Below are positions 25,609-34,772 of a stretch of 64,000 bases of DNA, piece after piece. The notes under the pieces are model-generated. The model did no database searches. It was not told where the DNA came from and saw nothing but the letters and a program-made list of their open reading frames with translations. This DNA comes from Nodosilinea sp. WJT8-NPBG4 (GTDB lineage: Bacteria; Cyanobacteriota; Cyanobacteriia; Phormidesmidales; Phormidesmidaceae): positions 1 to 64,000 of the forward strand of contig JAHHHQ010000062.1 of assembly GCA_019359285.1 (NCBI GenBank). Direction: 5' to 3'. The position numbers and the translations under genes were made by a program. The number at the start of each line of letters is the position of its first letter. Position 1 is the first letter of the stretch.

Positions 25609-26763
25609 CTAAAGAGCGGTCTTGAGCAGGTCAGCTCTGTCGGTTTTTTCCCAGGTGAAATCAGGCAGCTCGCGACCAAAGTGGCCGTAGGCGGCCGTCT
25701 GCTGGTAAATGGGGCGGCGCAGGTCGAGCATGTCGATCAGGCCCTGGGGGCGCAGGTCAAAGTGTTTGCGTACCAGCTCTGCGATCGCCCCGTCAGCAAT
25801 CTTGCCAGTGCCAAAGGTGTTGATTGAGATCGAGGTGGGCTGAGCCACCCCAATGGCATAGGAAACCTGAATTTCGCAGCGCTCCGCTAGCCCTGCCGCC
25901 ACAATATTTTTGGCCACGTAGCGCCCAGCATAGGCCGCCGAGCGATCGACCTTAGTGGGGTCTTTGCCCGAGAATGCGCCGCCGCCGTGGCGAGCCATGC
26001 CGCCGTAGGTATCGACAATGATTTTGCGCCCGGTGAGGCCGCAGTCGCCGACAGGGCCGCCGATAATGAACTGCCCCGTAGGGTTGATGTGGTATTGAGT
26101 ATCGGCATGGAGCCAATTGTTGGGCAGCACCGGCTTAATGATTTCTTCCATCACCGCTTCGCGGATGTCGGCTTGAGAAATATCGGGGTCGTGCTGAGTA
26201 GAGAGCACCACCGCTTCCACCGCTACCGGCTTCAAATTGTCGTAACGTAGTGTCACCTGGCTCTTGGCATCGGGGCGCAGCCAGGGCAGTACGCCGCGCT
26301 TACGTAGGTAGGCCTGCCGCTCTACCAGCCGGTGGGCGTAGTAGATGGGGGCGGGCATGAGGGTATCTGTTTCGTTGGTGGCGTAGCCAAACATCAACCC
26401 CTGGTCACCTGCGCCCAGGTCTTTGTCGGTGGCCACATCGACGCCCATAGCAATGTCAGAAGACTGCTTGCCAATGGCGTTAAGCACTGCGCAGGAGGCC
26501 CCATCAAAGCCCACGTCGGAGCTGTCGTAGCCAATGGCCAAAATCACATTGCGGACAATGTCTTCTAGATCAACGTATGTATTAGTGCGCACTTCCCCAG
26601 CTATGACGGCCATGCCGGTCTTAACCAAGGTTTCGACCGCTACTCGGGCGTGCAGGTCTTCTTTGAGAATGGCGTCTAAAACGGCGTCGGAGATCTGGTC
26701 GGCCATCTTGTCGGGATGGCCTTCAGACACCGACTCAGAGGTGAAAATACTGTACTCGCTCAT
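25609..26763 (-). CDS. metK: S-adenosylmethionine synthetase, proteobacterial type
   Basis: A 384-aa methionine adenosyltransferase that makes SAM from methionine and ATP. Motifs include FTSESVSEGHPDK at the N-terminus, GAGDQGLMFGYA, and GGGAFSGKDPTKVDRSAAY in the C-terminal domain. All three sub-domains are present. The sequence begins MSEYSIFTSESVSEGHPDKM and continues in the manner of proteobacterial MetK. The cyanobacterial enzyme I know starts MSRRYLFTSESVTEGHPDKI and is about 35 residues longer. The gene therefore looks acquired from, or shared with, proteobacteria. I saw no SAM riboswitch in the 159 bp upstream. Confidence 0.96.
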   Translation of the reverse strand: MSEYSIFTSESVSEGHPDKMADQISDAVLDAILKEDLHARVAVETLVKTGMAVIAGEVRTNTYVDLEDIVRNVILAIGYDSSDVGFDGASCAVLNAIGKQSSDIAMGVDVATDKDLGAGDQGLMFGYATNETDTLMPAPIYYAHRLVERQAYLRKRGVLPWLRPDAKSQVTLRYDNLKPVAVEAVVLSTQHDPDISQADIREAVMEEIIKPVLPNNWLHADTQYHINPTGQFIIGGPVGDCGLTGRKIIVDTYGGMARHGGGAFSGKDPTKVDRSAAYAGRYVAKNIVAAGLAERCEIQVSYAIGVAQPTSISINTFGTGKIADGAIAELVRKHFDLRPQGLIDMLDLRRPIYQQTAAYGHFGRELPDFTWEKTDRADLLKTAL

Positions 26764-26922
26764 GGAATTAGGCCCAACCAGTGGCAGAAGGAATGCAGGC
26801 AGAATTCAACCGAGGCTGAATCGCATTCCAAAGTTTACCAAAGTTTGAGGAAGTGCCAGAGCAATAGACCGTCCAGCGCCTCGGTGTAACTACTACTGTT
26901 TGGGATAAGTTCAGCCTGGAGT

Positions 26923-27369
26923 TTAGCTTAGCAGCGCCCCAGGGGCCGCCCCATCATGCAGTCCCCGAGCCTTTTGCTGCATGGTCTTAAAAATGTTGTA
27001 GAAGCCGTTGGCCCGCGACGGTGTGAGGCTGACATCGAGCTGAGTGTCTTTAATGAAGTCTGGGGTAAGGGTGACGATTTCGTCGGGGGTAAGACCGTTG
27101 AGGGCTTTGATCAACAGAGCCACCAGCCCCTTGGTGATCTGGGCGTCAGAGTCGGCCTGATAGACCACTTTGCCGTCAATCAAATCAGCTACTACAAACA
27201 CCTGAGAAACACAGCCCGGCACCTTGTTTTCAGAGGTTTTGTACTCCTCCGGCAGGGGATCGAGTTTCTTGGCAAACCACAGCAGCTGCTCGTAGCGACG
27301 CTTGGGGTCAGCGGCCTTTTGAAAGCGGGCCACAATTTTCTCAATGGACTCGGGGCGATCGGCGGGCAT
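26923..27369 (-). CDS. sufE: SufE-family sulfur acceptor
   Basis: A 148-aa SufE-like protein that accepts persulfide sulfur from the cysteine desulfurase SufS for iron-sulfur cluster assembly. The active cysteine is C53 in KVPGCVSQVFV. The helix QKAADPKRRYEQLLWFAKKL near the N-terminus and the late RANGFYNIFKTMQQKA match the family. It lies 159 bp upstream of metK on the same strand. No suf cluster is nearby. Confidence 0.93.
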   Translation of the reverse strand: MPADRPESIEKIVARFQKAADPKRRYEQLLWFAKKLDPLPEEYKTSENKVPGCVSQVFVVADLIDGKVVYQADSDAQITKGLVALLIKALNGLTPDEIVTLTPDFIKDTQLDVSLTPSRANGFYNIFKTMQQKARGLHDGAAPGALLS

Positions 27370-27463
27370 GGGGTGGGTAGGGTAACGGCCTCCTAGTAGT
27401 CTACCAAGCGGTGTTAGGAGATGACGGGATGGGGAAGATGAGGGGGGCGGAGATGGATCAATT

Positions 27464-27501
27464 CAAAGTTCAAAATTTTGAATTCTCAATTTTGAACTTT
27501 G
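27464..27501. terminator. AT-rich hairpin between remA-like gene and sufE
   Basis: Perfect 14-bp arms CAAAGTTCAAAATT and AATTTTGAACTTTG (27464-27477 and 27488-27501) enclose a 10-nt loop. The hairpin is flanked by a purine-rich and a pyrimidine-rich stretch (27427-27450 and 27504-27532) that are imperfect complements and could extend the fold. It lies 39 bp after the remA-like gene on the minus strand, fitting a terminator. Confidence 0.65.
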
Positions 27502-27539
27502 CACTCCCCCTTCCTCACCTTCCTCATCCCCTTATCTTT

Positions 27540-27803
27540 CTACCCCTTTCCGTCGCCATCTTTGCCGCTGACAAAGCGGTGGGCAACGGTTTCGGGCTGA
27601 ATTGCGGAAAGAATGGTGTGACCTGAGTCAGTGATAATGACGGCACGGGTGCGGCGACCGTAGGTGGCGTCGACTAGCTGCCCACGCTCGCGGGCATCGG
27701 AGATAATGCGCTTAATGGGGGCAGACTCGGGGCTAACAATGGCAATTACCCGATTGGCCGATACGATATTGCCAAAGCCAATATTGATGAGCTTAATGTC
27801 CAT
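27540..27803 (-). CDS. RemA-like regulator (DUF370)
   Basis: An 87-aa protein beginning MDIKLINIGFGNIVSANRVI and containing ATYGRRTRAVIITDSGH, the DUF370/RemA signature. In Bacillus, RemA is a ring-forming DNA-binding activator of matrix genes. Cyanobacteria commonly carry a homologue whose role is not established. The C-terminal tail (SGKDGDGKG) is short and charged. It is transcribed divergently from rqcH. Confidence 0.85.
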   Translation of the reverse strand: MDIKLINIGFGNIVSANRVIAIVSPESAPIKRIISDARERGQLVDATYGRRTRAVIITDSGHTILSAIQPETVAHRFVSGKDGDGKG

Positions 27804-28125
27804 AATATATAGAAGGGCGATAACGGGAGGTGCTGGTGCTAACGCCAGGGTTGACCCCCAACTGGCCAGAAAACCCGGGACTTTTTGGCACTATGCTCTA
27901 CATTTGAGCCCAGATCAGACTTATTGCCATACTAACGAATCCGTCTGGTGCTGAGGGTGAATATCCGGCGAAATTTCAGATTTTTGGCGTTTTCGTTCCC
28001 TGGGCTACATCGCTCGACCTAAGGGCAGCCCAATCGGGTCTTCTTAGCCCTTTTTGGGGTTTCCCTGGCTAACCTAGCCTTAGGGGGTGCCCTGCTTACC
28101 CTGTCTCAGCCTGGAGGATTGTGTT
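27804..28125. other. Intergenic region between remA-like gene and rqcH
   Basis: About 320 bp between divergent genes, so both promoters should lie here. A GGAGGA at 28113-28118 is the ribosome binding site that sets the rqcH start. I see no other structure. Confidence 0.5.
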
Positions 28126-29880
28126 GTGCAGCCGGTTGACTTTACTACTCTAATGGCCCTGTGCCAGAGCCTTGAGGCCGACTGGGTGCCTGCCCGCTGC
28201 GAGACAGTGGTGCAAATCGATACGACCACCCTGGCTTTGGCGCTTAGAACTCTCGATCGCCGCAGCTGGTTGACCATTTCGTGGCACCCCCAAGCGGCGC
28301 GGCTGCACCTGGGCGATGCGCCGCCCAAGGGACAGGATACGTTTACGTTTAGCCAGCAGTTGAAGCACCAGATTAGCCAGCTGGCGCTGGTGGCCATCGC
28401 CCCTGTTGCCCCCTGGGAGCGGGCGCTCGATTTGCAGTTTGGCCCTCGCCCCGGCGATCCGCCCCAGTGGCACCTGTACGTTGAAATCATGGGCAAGTAC
28501 AGTAACGTGATTCTGGCCAATGCCCAAAAACAAATCGTCACGGCGGCCCACCAGGTGAGCGATCAGCAGTCGCGGGTGCGACCCATTCAAACCGGCGATG
28601 CCTACGTGCTACCGCCAGCCATCATGAATACGCTGCCCAGCCGGCAAGAATCCCAAGCTTCCTGGCAGGAGCGGGTGACGCTGGTGCCCACGACGCTCAA
28701 AAAAATGCTGATGCAGAGCTACGGGGGGCTGAGTTCGTCACTGGTGCGATCGCTCTTCTCTGCCGCCCGTTTAACCCCCGACCAAGCCGCTGAGAGCTTG
28801 ACCCAAAGCGACTGGGATCGCCTGTTTGAGGTCTGGCAGCGCTGGCTGACTTGTCTTGAAAAGGGCGAATTTTATCCCGGCTGGGCCGAGGGCGGCTACA
28901 CCGTGCTCGACTGGGAAGGGGTGGCTCCGGTGGCGGATGTGCATCAGCTGCTGGATCAGTACTATGGCCGCGAGATCGCCCTACAACAGTTCGAGCGCCT
29001 CAAAAACCAGGTTCAGCAGCGGCTCAAGGGCGTGCTCGACAAGCTGCGGCTCAAGGCCAATACCTTTGGGCAGCGCCTCGACCAATCAGCCCAGGCCGAT
29101 CAATATCGTCAGCAGGCTGATCTGATGATGACCTACAGCCACCAGTGGCAGCCTGGGATGACCCAGCTCACTGTGGAGGATTTTGACACCGGGGCGCCCG
29201 TCACCCTTGCCATTGACCCCGACAAGACGGCGATTCAGCAGGCCCAGCGCCTCTACAAACAGCATCAAAAACTGAAGCGGGCCAAGGATGCGGTGGCCCC
29301 GCTGCTGGCCGAGGTGCAGGGCGAACTGGCCTACCTAGAGCAGGTAGAGGCAGCCCTGACCCAGCTTCCTACCTACGACGAACCGGCGGATCTGGAGGCG
29401 TTGATCGACATCCGCAACGAGCTCATTCAGCAGGGTTACATGGCCTCGCCCGACTACCGACCGACTGACCGCAGAGCCAACGATGAAGGCTTCCGTCGCC
29501 TACAGACCCCCGATGGACTGCCGGTGCTGGTGGGGCGCAACAACCGCCAAAACGATCTGCTGATCTCCACGGTGGCCACCGACTACGACCTCTGGTTTCA
29601 CACCCAGGAAATTCCTGGTAGCCACGTGCTGCTGCGGCTAGGGGCGGGGGATGTGCCCAGCGATCGCGACTTGGCCTACGTGGCCGATTTAGCCGCCTAC
29701 TTTAGCCGTGCCCGCCAGGCCGACCAGGTGCCGGTGATCTACACCCAACCCCGCCATGTCTACAAACCCAAGGGCGCCCGCCCTGGCATGGTGATCTACA
29801 AACAGGAAACGGTGATTTGGGGCCAGCCCCGTCGGGTCGAGCAGCAGCAGGCTAAACCGCTGGAGCCTGTAGAGGCTTAG
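28126..29880 (+). CDS. rqcH: RqcH/Rqc2-like NFACT ribosome quality-control protein
   Basis: A 584-aa NFACT-family protein. In bacteria RqcH binds stalled 50S subunits and recruits alanyl-tRNA to add C-terminal alanine tails. The order is NFACT-N (about 1-200), two helix-hairpin-helix regions, a long coiled-coil middle (from about 275 to 430), and NFACT-R near the C-terminus (LWFHTQEIPGSHVLLR). The GTG at 28126 is chosen as start because GGAGGA stands 7 nt upstream; the open frame extends 13 codons further back. It was formerly annotated as fibronectin-binding protein. Some activity-deciding residues were not checked by alignment. Confidence 0.9.
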   Translation: MQPVDFTTLMALCQSLEADWVPARCETVVQIDTTTLALALRTLDRRSWLTISWHPQAARLHLGDAPPKGQDTFTFSQQLKHQISQLALVAIAPVAPWERALDLQFGPRPGDPPQWHLYVEIMGKYSNVILANAQKQIVTAAHQVSDQQSRVRPIQTGDAYVLPPAIMNTLPSRQESQASWQERVTLVPTTLKKMLMQSYGGLSSSLVRSLFSAARLTPDQAAESLTQSDWDRLFEVWQRWLTCLEKGEFYPGWAEGGYTVLDWEGVAPVADVHQLLDQYYGREIALQQFERLKNQVQQRLKGVLDKLRLKANTFGQRLDQSAQADQYRQQADLMMTYSHQWQPGMTQLTVEDFDTGAPVTLAIDPDKTAIQQAQRLYKQHQKLKRAKDAVAPLLAEVQGELAYLEQVEAALTQLPTYDEPADLEALIDIRNELIQQGYMASPDYRPTDRRANDEGFRRLQTPDGLPVLVGRNNRQNDLLISTVATDYDLWFHTQEIPGSHVLLRLGAGDVPSDRDLAYVADLAAYFSRARQADQVPVIYTQPRHVYKPKGARPGMVIYKQETVIWGQPRRVEQQQAKPLEPVEA

Positions 29881-29936
29881 CGAGTCTTGCTCGTCATCAC
29901 TTGCTTAGAAATGGATATTTGAGGATTTATGGATAC

Positions 29937-31121
29937 CTACATCAGCGGTGGCGCCGTCAGCCCCTTCAGCGTCTTGGCCACAGGAGTGAGCTCTTTGCCC
30001 TGCACCAGAACCACAAAATTCCCCAAGCCCATGGGGTTTATCAGCTGGTGAAGTTTGTCGCGCCGCTGAATAGCAAGGTTGACGGTGGTGGGATCGCTGG
30101 CCTGAATTTGACCGAGGGCGGCGAGGCGATCGCCCAAGCCCAGCGCCATCAAAAACATGCCCTGCTGGGTTGCCCCTAGGGTCTCTAAGCCGCAGTGTTC
30201 CCCTTGACGCTCTAGCGCGGTGAAGTTGACATGGGCGGTAATGTCTTGGTAGCCGAGGTGACTGTAGGGATCGTTGTGGTGGGCGTGCTGGTAGTAGCAC
30301 TGGAGCGTGCCTTGGGAACGCGCCCGACTGTAGTAGCGGCTGGCGGGGTAGCCGTAGTCAACGGTGAGCACATAGCCCCGGTGGAGTTTGGCCGCCACCG
30401 TTTTCATCCAGTCCAGCGCGGCAAGGTGAACTTCGGTGCGATAACCGGGGGCGTACTGGGGGTCAGCTAAGTCGATGCCGACAAAGGCAAAATAGTCTGC
30501 CAAGCGCGGAGTTGAGGGAGAATCTAGGACTTCGACCAGGGGAGAATTGGGGCTGTCGGTGAGGGCAACGTAGACCTCCTGCAATCCTGCTTCGGTCGTC
30601 ACTACCTGATGCACGGGCAGGGCATCGAACAGTTCATTTGAGAACAGACAGCCGGTAATGGTATCGTCGGCAATGTCTTCTAAATCTAGCCAGGTGACTT
30701 GTCCGGCCCAGGGCGACAGGCGCTGCTCTTGGGTGGCCCGCAGTCGGTCAGACTTTTCAACAATTTGATAACTCAGGGCGGCAAAGCAGTCGGGAAAATG
30801 ATTTTGCAAGGCACCTAGCGCATCGGCGGCGATCAGCCCTTGGCCCGCCCCCATTTCCACTACCGAGAAGGGAGTGGGACGGCCCAAATGCTCCCACATT
30901 TCAACAAATTGATTGGCCAACAGTTCGCCAAAGTCGTGACCTAGGTGGGCAGAGGTAACAAAATCGCCTTGAAACCCCAGGATGGCCTCTTTGCTGGTGT
31001 AGTAGCCGCCCTGGGGATGGTAGAGGGCTAGCTCCATAAATTCGGCAAAGGAGATGCGCTGGTGGGGCGACTGGCGAATGCGATCGCACAGCACCTGGTA
31101 CAAATCTGGGTTGTGGGGCAT
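29937..31121 (-). CDS. MidA/NDUFAF7-family SAM-dependent methyltransferase (DUF185)
   Basis: A 394-aa class I methyltransferase. SVVEMGAGQGLIAADAL (about 98-114) is the SAM-binding loop, and FSNELFDALPVHQV near the middle is the family motif. The N-terminus (RISFAEFMELALYHPQGGYY) is a typical MidA/DUF185 beginning. The mitochondrial homologue NDUFAF7 dimethylates an arginine of complex I; the cyanobacterial target is not known. It starts 3 bp after the YyaL-like gene on the same strand, so the two form an operon. Confidence 0.92.
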   Translation of the reverse strand: MPHNPDLYQVLCDRIRQSPHQRISFAEFMELALYHPQGGYYTSKEAILGFQGDFVTSAHLGHDFGELLANQFVEMWEHLGRPTPFSVVEMGAGQGLIAADALGALQNHFPDCFAALSYQIVEKSDRLRATQEQRLSPWAGQVTWLDLEDIADDTITGCLFSNELFDALPVHQVVTTEAGLQEVYVALTDSPNSPLVEVLDSPSTPRLADYFAFVGIDLADPQYAPGYRTEVHLAALDWMKTVAAKLHRGYVLTVDYGYPASRYYSRARSQGTLQCYYQHAHHNDPYSHLGYQDITAHVNFTALERQGEHCGLETLGATQQGMFLMALGLGDRLAALGQIQASDPTTVNLAIQRRDKLHQLINPMGLGNFVVLVQGKELTPVAKTLKGLTAPPLM

Positions 31122-31124
31122 AGG

Positions 31125-33179
31125 TTAGCGGGGCCGGAGGGTGTGTAACTGCTGCCGTAGTTTATCCACAGAATCTGCCACGGCTAAACAGGTGGTGCCT
31201 CGGCACACCATGCCCACCGCGTCAGCAGACAGATCACTGGAAACTGTGAAAACAGTCGTCGGCCAGTAGTTTGACGCTAGTTCAGGAATGATTTCTGCTA
31301 CAGCTTTGACCACAGTGCCATTGCGAAACCAGTTGAGGCCCGCCAGCAAGCTGGGACAGGCGCGAGGAATCTGCTCTATGACGGTGCCAAAAGCTTGTAG
31401 GGTGCGATCGGCGCGGTCTAAATAGTCTAAATTGTCGGTGAGGAGCGAGAGACGCACGAGGTTGGCAACAGCAATCCCATTCGCTGCTGGTGTCGCGCTG
31501 TCTTGGTAGGGGCGCTCCTGCACTAGCAGAGACTCGCCAGCGGCAGTGCTGAAATAGCCTCCCTGGTCAGCGCTCCACAGTAAATGGTCAAACTCCTGCT
31601 GGGTTGAAATCGCCAGCGTCAGCCAGTCGGTGTCGGTGGCGGAGCCTGGCATGGCCAAGGTAGCCTGGTGCAGGTCGAGGAACGCTTTGATCAGCAGGGC
31701 GTAGTCTTCCGATTGGGCCTGCACTTGGGGCACGCCGTCGTAGCCCAGGCGGTGCATCTGACTGCCAATCCACTGGTGCTGGCGAATGTGCTCGGCGGCG
31801 GTTACAGCGGTGGCCAGATAGTTAGGGTTCTGCAACACCGTTGCCGCCCGTGCCAAGCCAGAGATCATCAGGCTGTTCCACGCCACAATCAGCTTGGTGT
31901 CGGTCACGGGCGGAATGCGGCCTGGCCAGGTCTGGGTCTTAGCCGCCTGGTTGTCGATCGCCGGGGGAAAAGTCTCGAGCTCTACCGCCGGGGTGCCATA
32001 GCGTAGGGTAAAAAGTTCATCGAGGGCCGATTCGACCTCGCTGGAGAGGGGGCCAAGGTCAAATCTTTGCAACACAATTTGCCCCTCAAAGTTGCCCTGG
32101 GGGGTCACTGCAAAAGCATTCGCCAACGCCCGCAGTTGGTCAGGGGTTAGAGCAGATTCCAAAGTCTTGTAGGGCCAGGCGTAGAATGCGCCTTCCTCTG
32201 GCTCGGCGTCATTGGGGGTAACAAAACTGTCGGCATCCTGGGCGGCATAGAAATAACCGTCTGGGACGGTCATTTCACGCAAGAGCCAGGTGTGGGTCAG
32301 GGCGATCGCCCGCTCAAAGGCCGGTTCTTGCTGCCCGCTGGCCCACAGGTCGGCCAGATACTCCACAATCATGCCGTTGTCGTAGAGCATCTTCTCAAAG
32401 TGGGGCACCGTCCAGCTAGGGTCGACAGTGTAGCGGTGAAAGCCGCCGCCCACGTGGTCATAGATGCCGCCCAGAGCCATGTCTTGCCCCCGCTGGACGC
32501 AGATATGGGCCACATCCATATCCAGATCAAACCGCAGCCCACCCAGCACCGCTGCCGCGTAGGGAATCATCGGAAAGCAGGTGCCCTGACCTGAGGGGAT
32601 CAGAATTTTGGCGTTGGTCGTTAGCCCCGCATAGAGCACATCCGCCGATGGAATTGTCGGAGTCTCCGGCAACTGCGCTCCCTGGTGCAGATTGCCCATC
32701 ACCGCCTCGGTAATCCCATCCAGGCGAGCTTTCTCAGTGTCGTAGAACTGGCGCAGGGTCGTGAGCACCTGTAAAAAACCAGGTCGCCCATACTTCTGCT
32801 CTAGCGGAAAATAAGTGCCCCCATAAAACGGCACCCGCGTCTCGGGGTGCAGCATCACGTTTAGCGGCCAGCCCCCCTGCCCGGTGAGCATTTGCAGGGC
32901 CTGCATATAGATGCTGTCAATATCGGGCCGCTCTTCACGATCGACCTTGATGGGGATAAAGTTGGCGTTCATGTAGGATGCGATCGCCCCATCCGAAAAC
33001 GCTTCTCCCTCCATCACCGTGCACCAGTGGCAGCTAGAGTAGCCGATTGACAAAAAGATTGGCTTATCATCGGCCCTGGCCCGCTCCAGCGCCTCGTCGC
33101 ACCAGGGCCACCAATCGATGGGGTTTTCGGCATGCTTGCGCAGATACAGACTGGAAGAATCTGCCAGACGATTAGTCAT
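31125..33179 (-). CDS. Thioredoxin-fold/six-hairpin protein, YyaL (SPATA20) family
   Basis: A 684-aa protein with an N-terminal DUF255 thioredoxin-like domain whose CHWC motif is at residues 50-53 (YSSCHWCTVMEGEAF). It is followed by a long alpha/alpha barrel domain like those of N-acylglucosamine epimerases. TGQGGWPLNVMLHPE lies near residue 99. Such proteins are widespread; the function is not firmly known. Length and domain order are normal. The gene precedes the MidA-like methyltransferase gene in the same operon and diverges from endonuclease V. Confidence 0.9.
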   Translation of the reverse strand: MTNRLADSSSLYLRKHAENPIDWWPWCDEALERARADDKPIFLSIGYSSCHWCTVMEGEAFSDGAIASYMNANFIPIKVDREERPDIDSIYMQALQMLTGQGGWPLNVMLHPETRVPFYGGTYFPLEQKYGRPGFLQVLTTLRQFYDTEKARLDGITEAVMGNLHQGAQLPETPTIPSADVLYAGLTTNAKILIPSGQGTCFPMIPYAAAVLGGLRFDLDMDVAHICVQRGQDMALGGIYDHVGGGFHRYTVDPSWTVPHFEKMLYDNGMIVEYLADLWASGQQEPAFERAIALTHTWLLREMTVPDGYFYAAQDADSFVTPNDAEPEEGAFYAWPYKTLESALTPDQLRALANAFAVTPQGNFEGQIVLQRFDLGPLSSEVESALDELFTLRYGTPAVELETFPPAIDNQAAKTQTWPGRIPPVTDTKLIVAWNSLMISGLARAATVLQNPNYLATAVTAAEHIRQHQWIGSQMHRLGYDGVPQVQAQSEDYALLIKAFLDLHQATLAMPGSATDTDWLTLAISTQQEFDHLLWSADQGGYFSTAAGESLLVQERPYQDSATPAANGIAVANLVRLSLLTDNLDYLDRADRTLQAFGTVIEQIPRACPSLLAGLNWFRNGTVVKAVAEIIPELASNYWPTTVFTVSSDLSADAVGMVCRGTTCLAVADSVDKLRQQLHTLRPR

Positions 33180-33304
33180 AAAGGTGAGGCAGTGAAGGGC
33201 ATGATCACCCTAACATGGCGGCAGTTGGAGGGTTTACGGTCTAGGGTTTGAGATTGCGCGTAAGGGTACAAAGCATTTATTTAGGATTGGCAAAGCACAG
33301 TACT

Positions 33305-34015
33305 ATGCAAATTCAGTTTCCAGAGAGCTGGCCGACGACGCCTGCCGAGGCGATCGCCCTTCAACAAACCCTCGCGCCCCAGATTGTTCTCGAAGACCGC
33401 ATTTCTAAACCCATTGGCTACGTCGCTGGAGTGGATGCAGGGTTTGAGGATGAGGGCGAGACTACCCGCGCCGCTGTGGTGGTGCTGTCGTTCCCCGATC
33501 TGACCCCAGTAGATGAGGTGCTGGTGCGGCAGCCTACCGTCTTTCCCTACGTGCCGGGGCTGCTGTCGTTTCGAGAAGTGCCTGCGGTGCTGGCGGCGCT
33601 AGCGCAGCTCAAAACCGAGCCGGATGTGATTCTCTGCGATGGCCAGGGGATAGCGCATCCCCGGCGGTTGGGAATTGCGTCGCATTTGGGGTTGTTGTGC
33701 GATTGCCCCACCGTTGGCGTGGCCAAGTCGCGCCTAGTGGGCACCCACATCGAGGTACCGCCCGACAAAGGAATTTGGGTACCGCTGATGGATCGGGGAG
33801 AGAGAATTGGAGCCGTGCTGCGCAACCGCGCCAATACCAAACCGCTGTACATTTCCCCCGGCCACTACACAACGCTAGAAACCGCCATCGATCTGGTGTT
33901 GCGATGCAGCACGAAATACCGCCTGCCCGAAACCACCCGCTACGCCGATCGCCTCGCCTCTTCCGGCACGGCGCGATCGGCCCTGGGGGAAGTTCAGCAG
34001 GGCCGATTGTTTTAG
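33305..34015 (+). CDS. nfi: Endonuclease V (deoxyinosine 3'-endonuclease)
   Basis: A 236-aa nuclease that cuts the second phosphodiester bond 3' of deoxyinosine in DNA to start repair of deaminated adenine. Motifs are VAGVDAGF (catalytic aspartate), YVPGLLSFREVPAV, ILCDGQGIAHPRRLG (second aspartate) and GVAKSRL. The ATG at 33305 gives the usual N-terminus; 19 extra codons upstream are unlikely. It is divergent from the YyaL-like gene across 125 bp. Confidence 0.95.
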   Translation: MQIQFPESWPTTPAEAIALQQTLAPQIVLEDRISKPIGYVAGVDAGFEDEGETTRAAVVVLSFPDLTPVDEVLVRQPTVFPYVPGLLSFREVPAVLAALAQLKTEPDVILCDGQGIAHPRRLGIASHLGLLCDCPTVGVAKSRLVGTHIEVPPDKGIWVPLMDRGERIGAVLRNRANTKPLYISPGHYTTLETAIDLVLRCSTKYRLPETTRYADRLASSGTARSALGEVQQGRLF

Positions 34016-34053
34016 GTCGAATAGTGTAAGGCGATATTCATAGATGGCAAGCG

Positions 34054-34440
34054 TTAAGCCTGAGCAATATCCGTTTGAGAAAAGTCGTTTCCCTTAAACA
34101 GCAGAGGTTCATTTCTAGACTTGGCCAGAGCATAGGCAAAGCAATCGCCAAAGTTGAGGCCTGCCGGATGTCGCCCTTTACCGTAGGTACGCCAGGCTGT
34201 TGCAGCCAAGTCAGCTTGCAGTCGGTCGAATGCCACTACGGCTAGTTCTGCTTCGTAGACAAATAGTTCTAGCTCAGCGCGGCCCAAAGCCTGCTTGCGA
34301 GATTCAATTACCAGAGTGCATTCCACCAAGTTGGGGGCTGAGATGAGGCAAGTTGTGGCGTTAGCAATCTTTTGGTTAAAGGTTTCCCGCTCAGCTTCGG
34401 CAAAAAGAATAGCTACGATCGCTGAAGTATCGATCACCAT
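34054..34440 (-). CDS. PIN-domain toxin, VapC-like
   Basis: A 128-aa PIN ribonuclease beginning MVIDTSAIVAILFAEAE. Acidic residues are seen at D4 (IDTS), in LVECTLV, in NFGDCFAYALAK, and in FKGNDFSQTDI. This is the VapC form common with Rv0623-type antitoxins. It overlaps the antitoxin stop by one base (TAATG), so translation is coupled. It is unlike the PIN toxin at 21524 in sequence. Confidence 0.92.
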   Translation of the reverse strand: MVIDTSAIVAILFAEAERETFNQKIANATTCLISAPNLVECTLVIESRKQALGRAELELFVYEAELAVVAFDRLQADLAATAWRTYGKGRHPAGLNFGDCFAYALAKSRNEPLLFKGNDFSQTDIAQA

Positions 34441-34703
34441 TAGCTGGGTAGCCCGTGCTCGTCGTAACCCAAAATTTCGTCTGCGCTGCGGTTGTCATAA
34501 TCGGGCAGGGCAGCACAGCGCAGCGCAATTTCATTTAGGCGATCGACTAAGGGGCGCGGTTGCGGAGCGGTTTTGCTGGCCTTAAATTTGGCCAAAGCCT
34601 GTTGAAGCGCCATTTTGACAGCATCAGTTAGACTTTGGCCGGTCAGTTCTGCCAGCTCTTGTGCCATACGGTGAGCTTGGGGATCTTGGATGTTCATACC
34701 CAT
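34440..34703 (-). CDS. VapB-type antitoxin (Rv0623/PSK-like)
   Basis: An 87-aa protein whose N-terminal part (MNIQDPQAHRMAQELAELTG then QSLTDAVKMALQQAL) is a ribbon-helix-helix-like domain of the VapB type. An acidic C-terminus contains the toxin-neutralising DYDNRSADEILGYDEHGLP. It stands directly upstream of its PIN toxin and shares one base with it. The ATG two codons in (MNIQ) may be the true start. Confidence 0.9.
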   Translation of the reverse strand: MGMNIQDPQAHRMAQELAELTGQSLTDAVKMALQQALAKFKASKTAPQPRPLVDRLNEIALRCAALPDYDNRSADEILGYDEHGLPS

Positions 34704-34772
34704 TGAAGACCCAATGAATTGATAGTGCTATTTTACTCTCTATCAATAGCGCGTCAGTCATTCAGCCGATGG

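Noticed and set aside
26764..26922. Possible SAM riboswitch upstream of metK
   Set aside because: I could not see the conserved SAM-I or SAM-II core; only short imperfect pairings are present.
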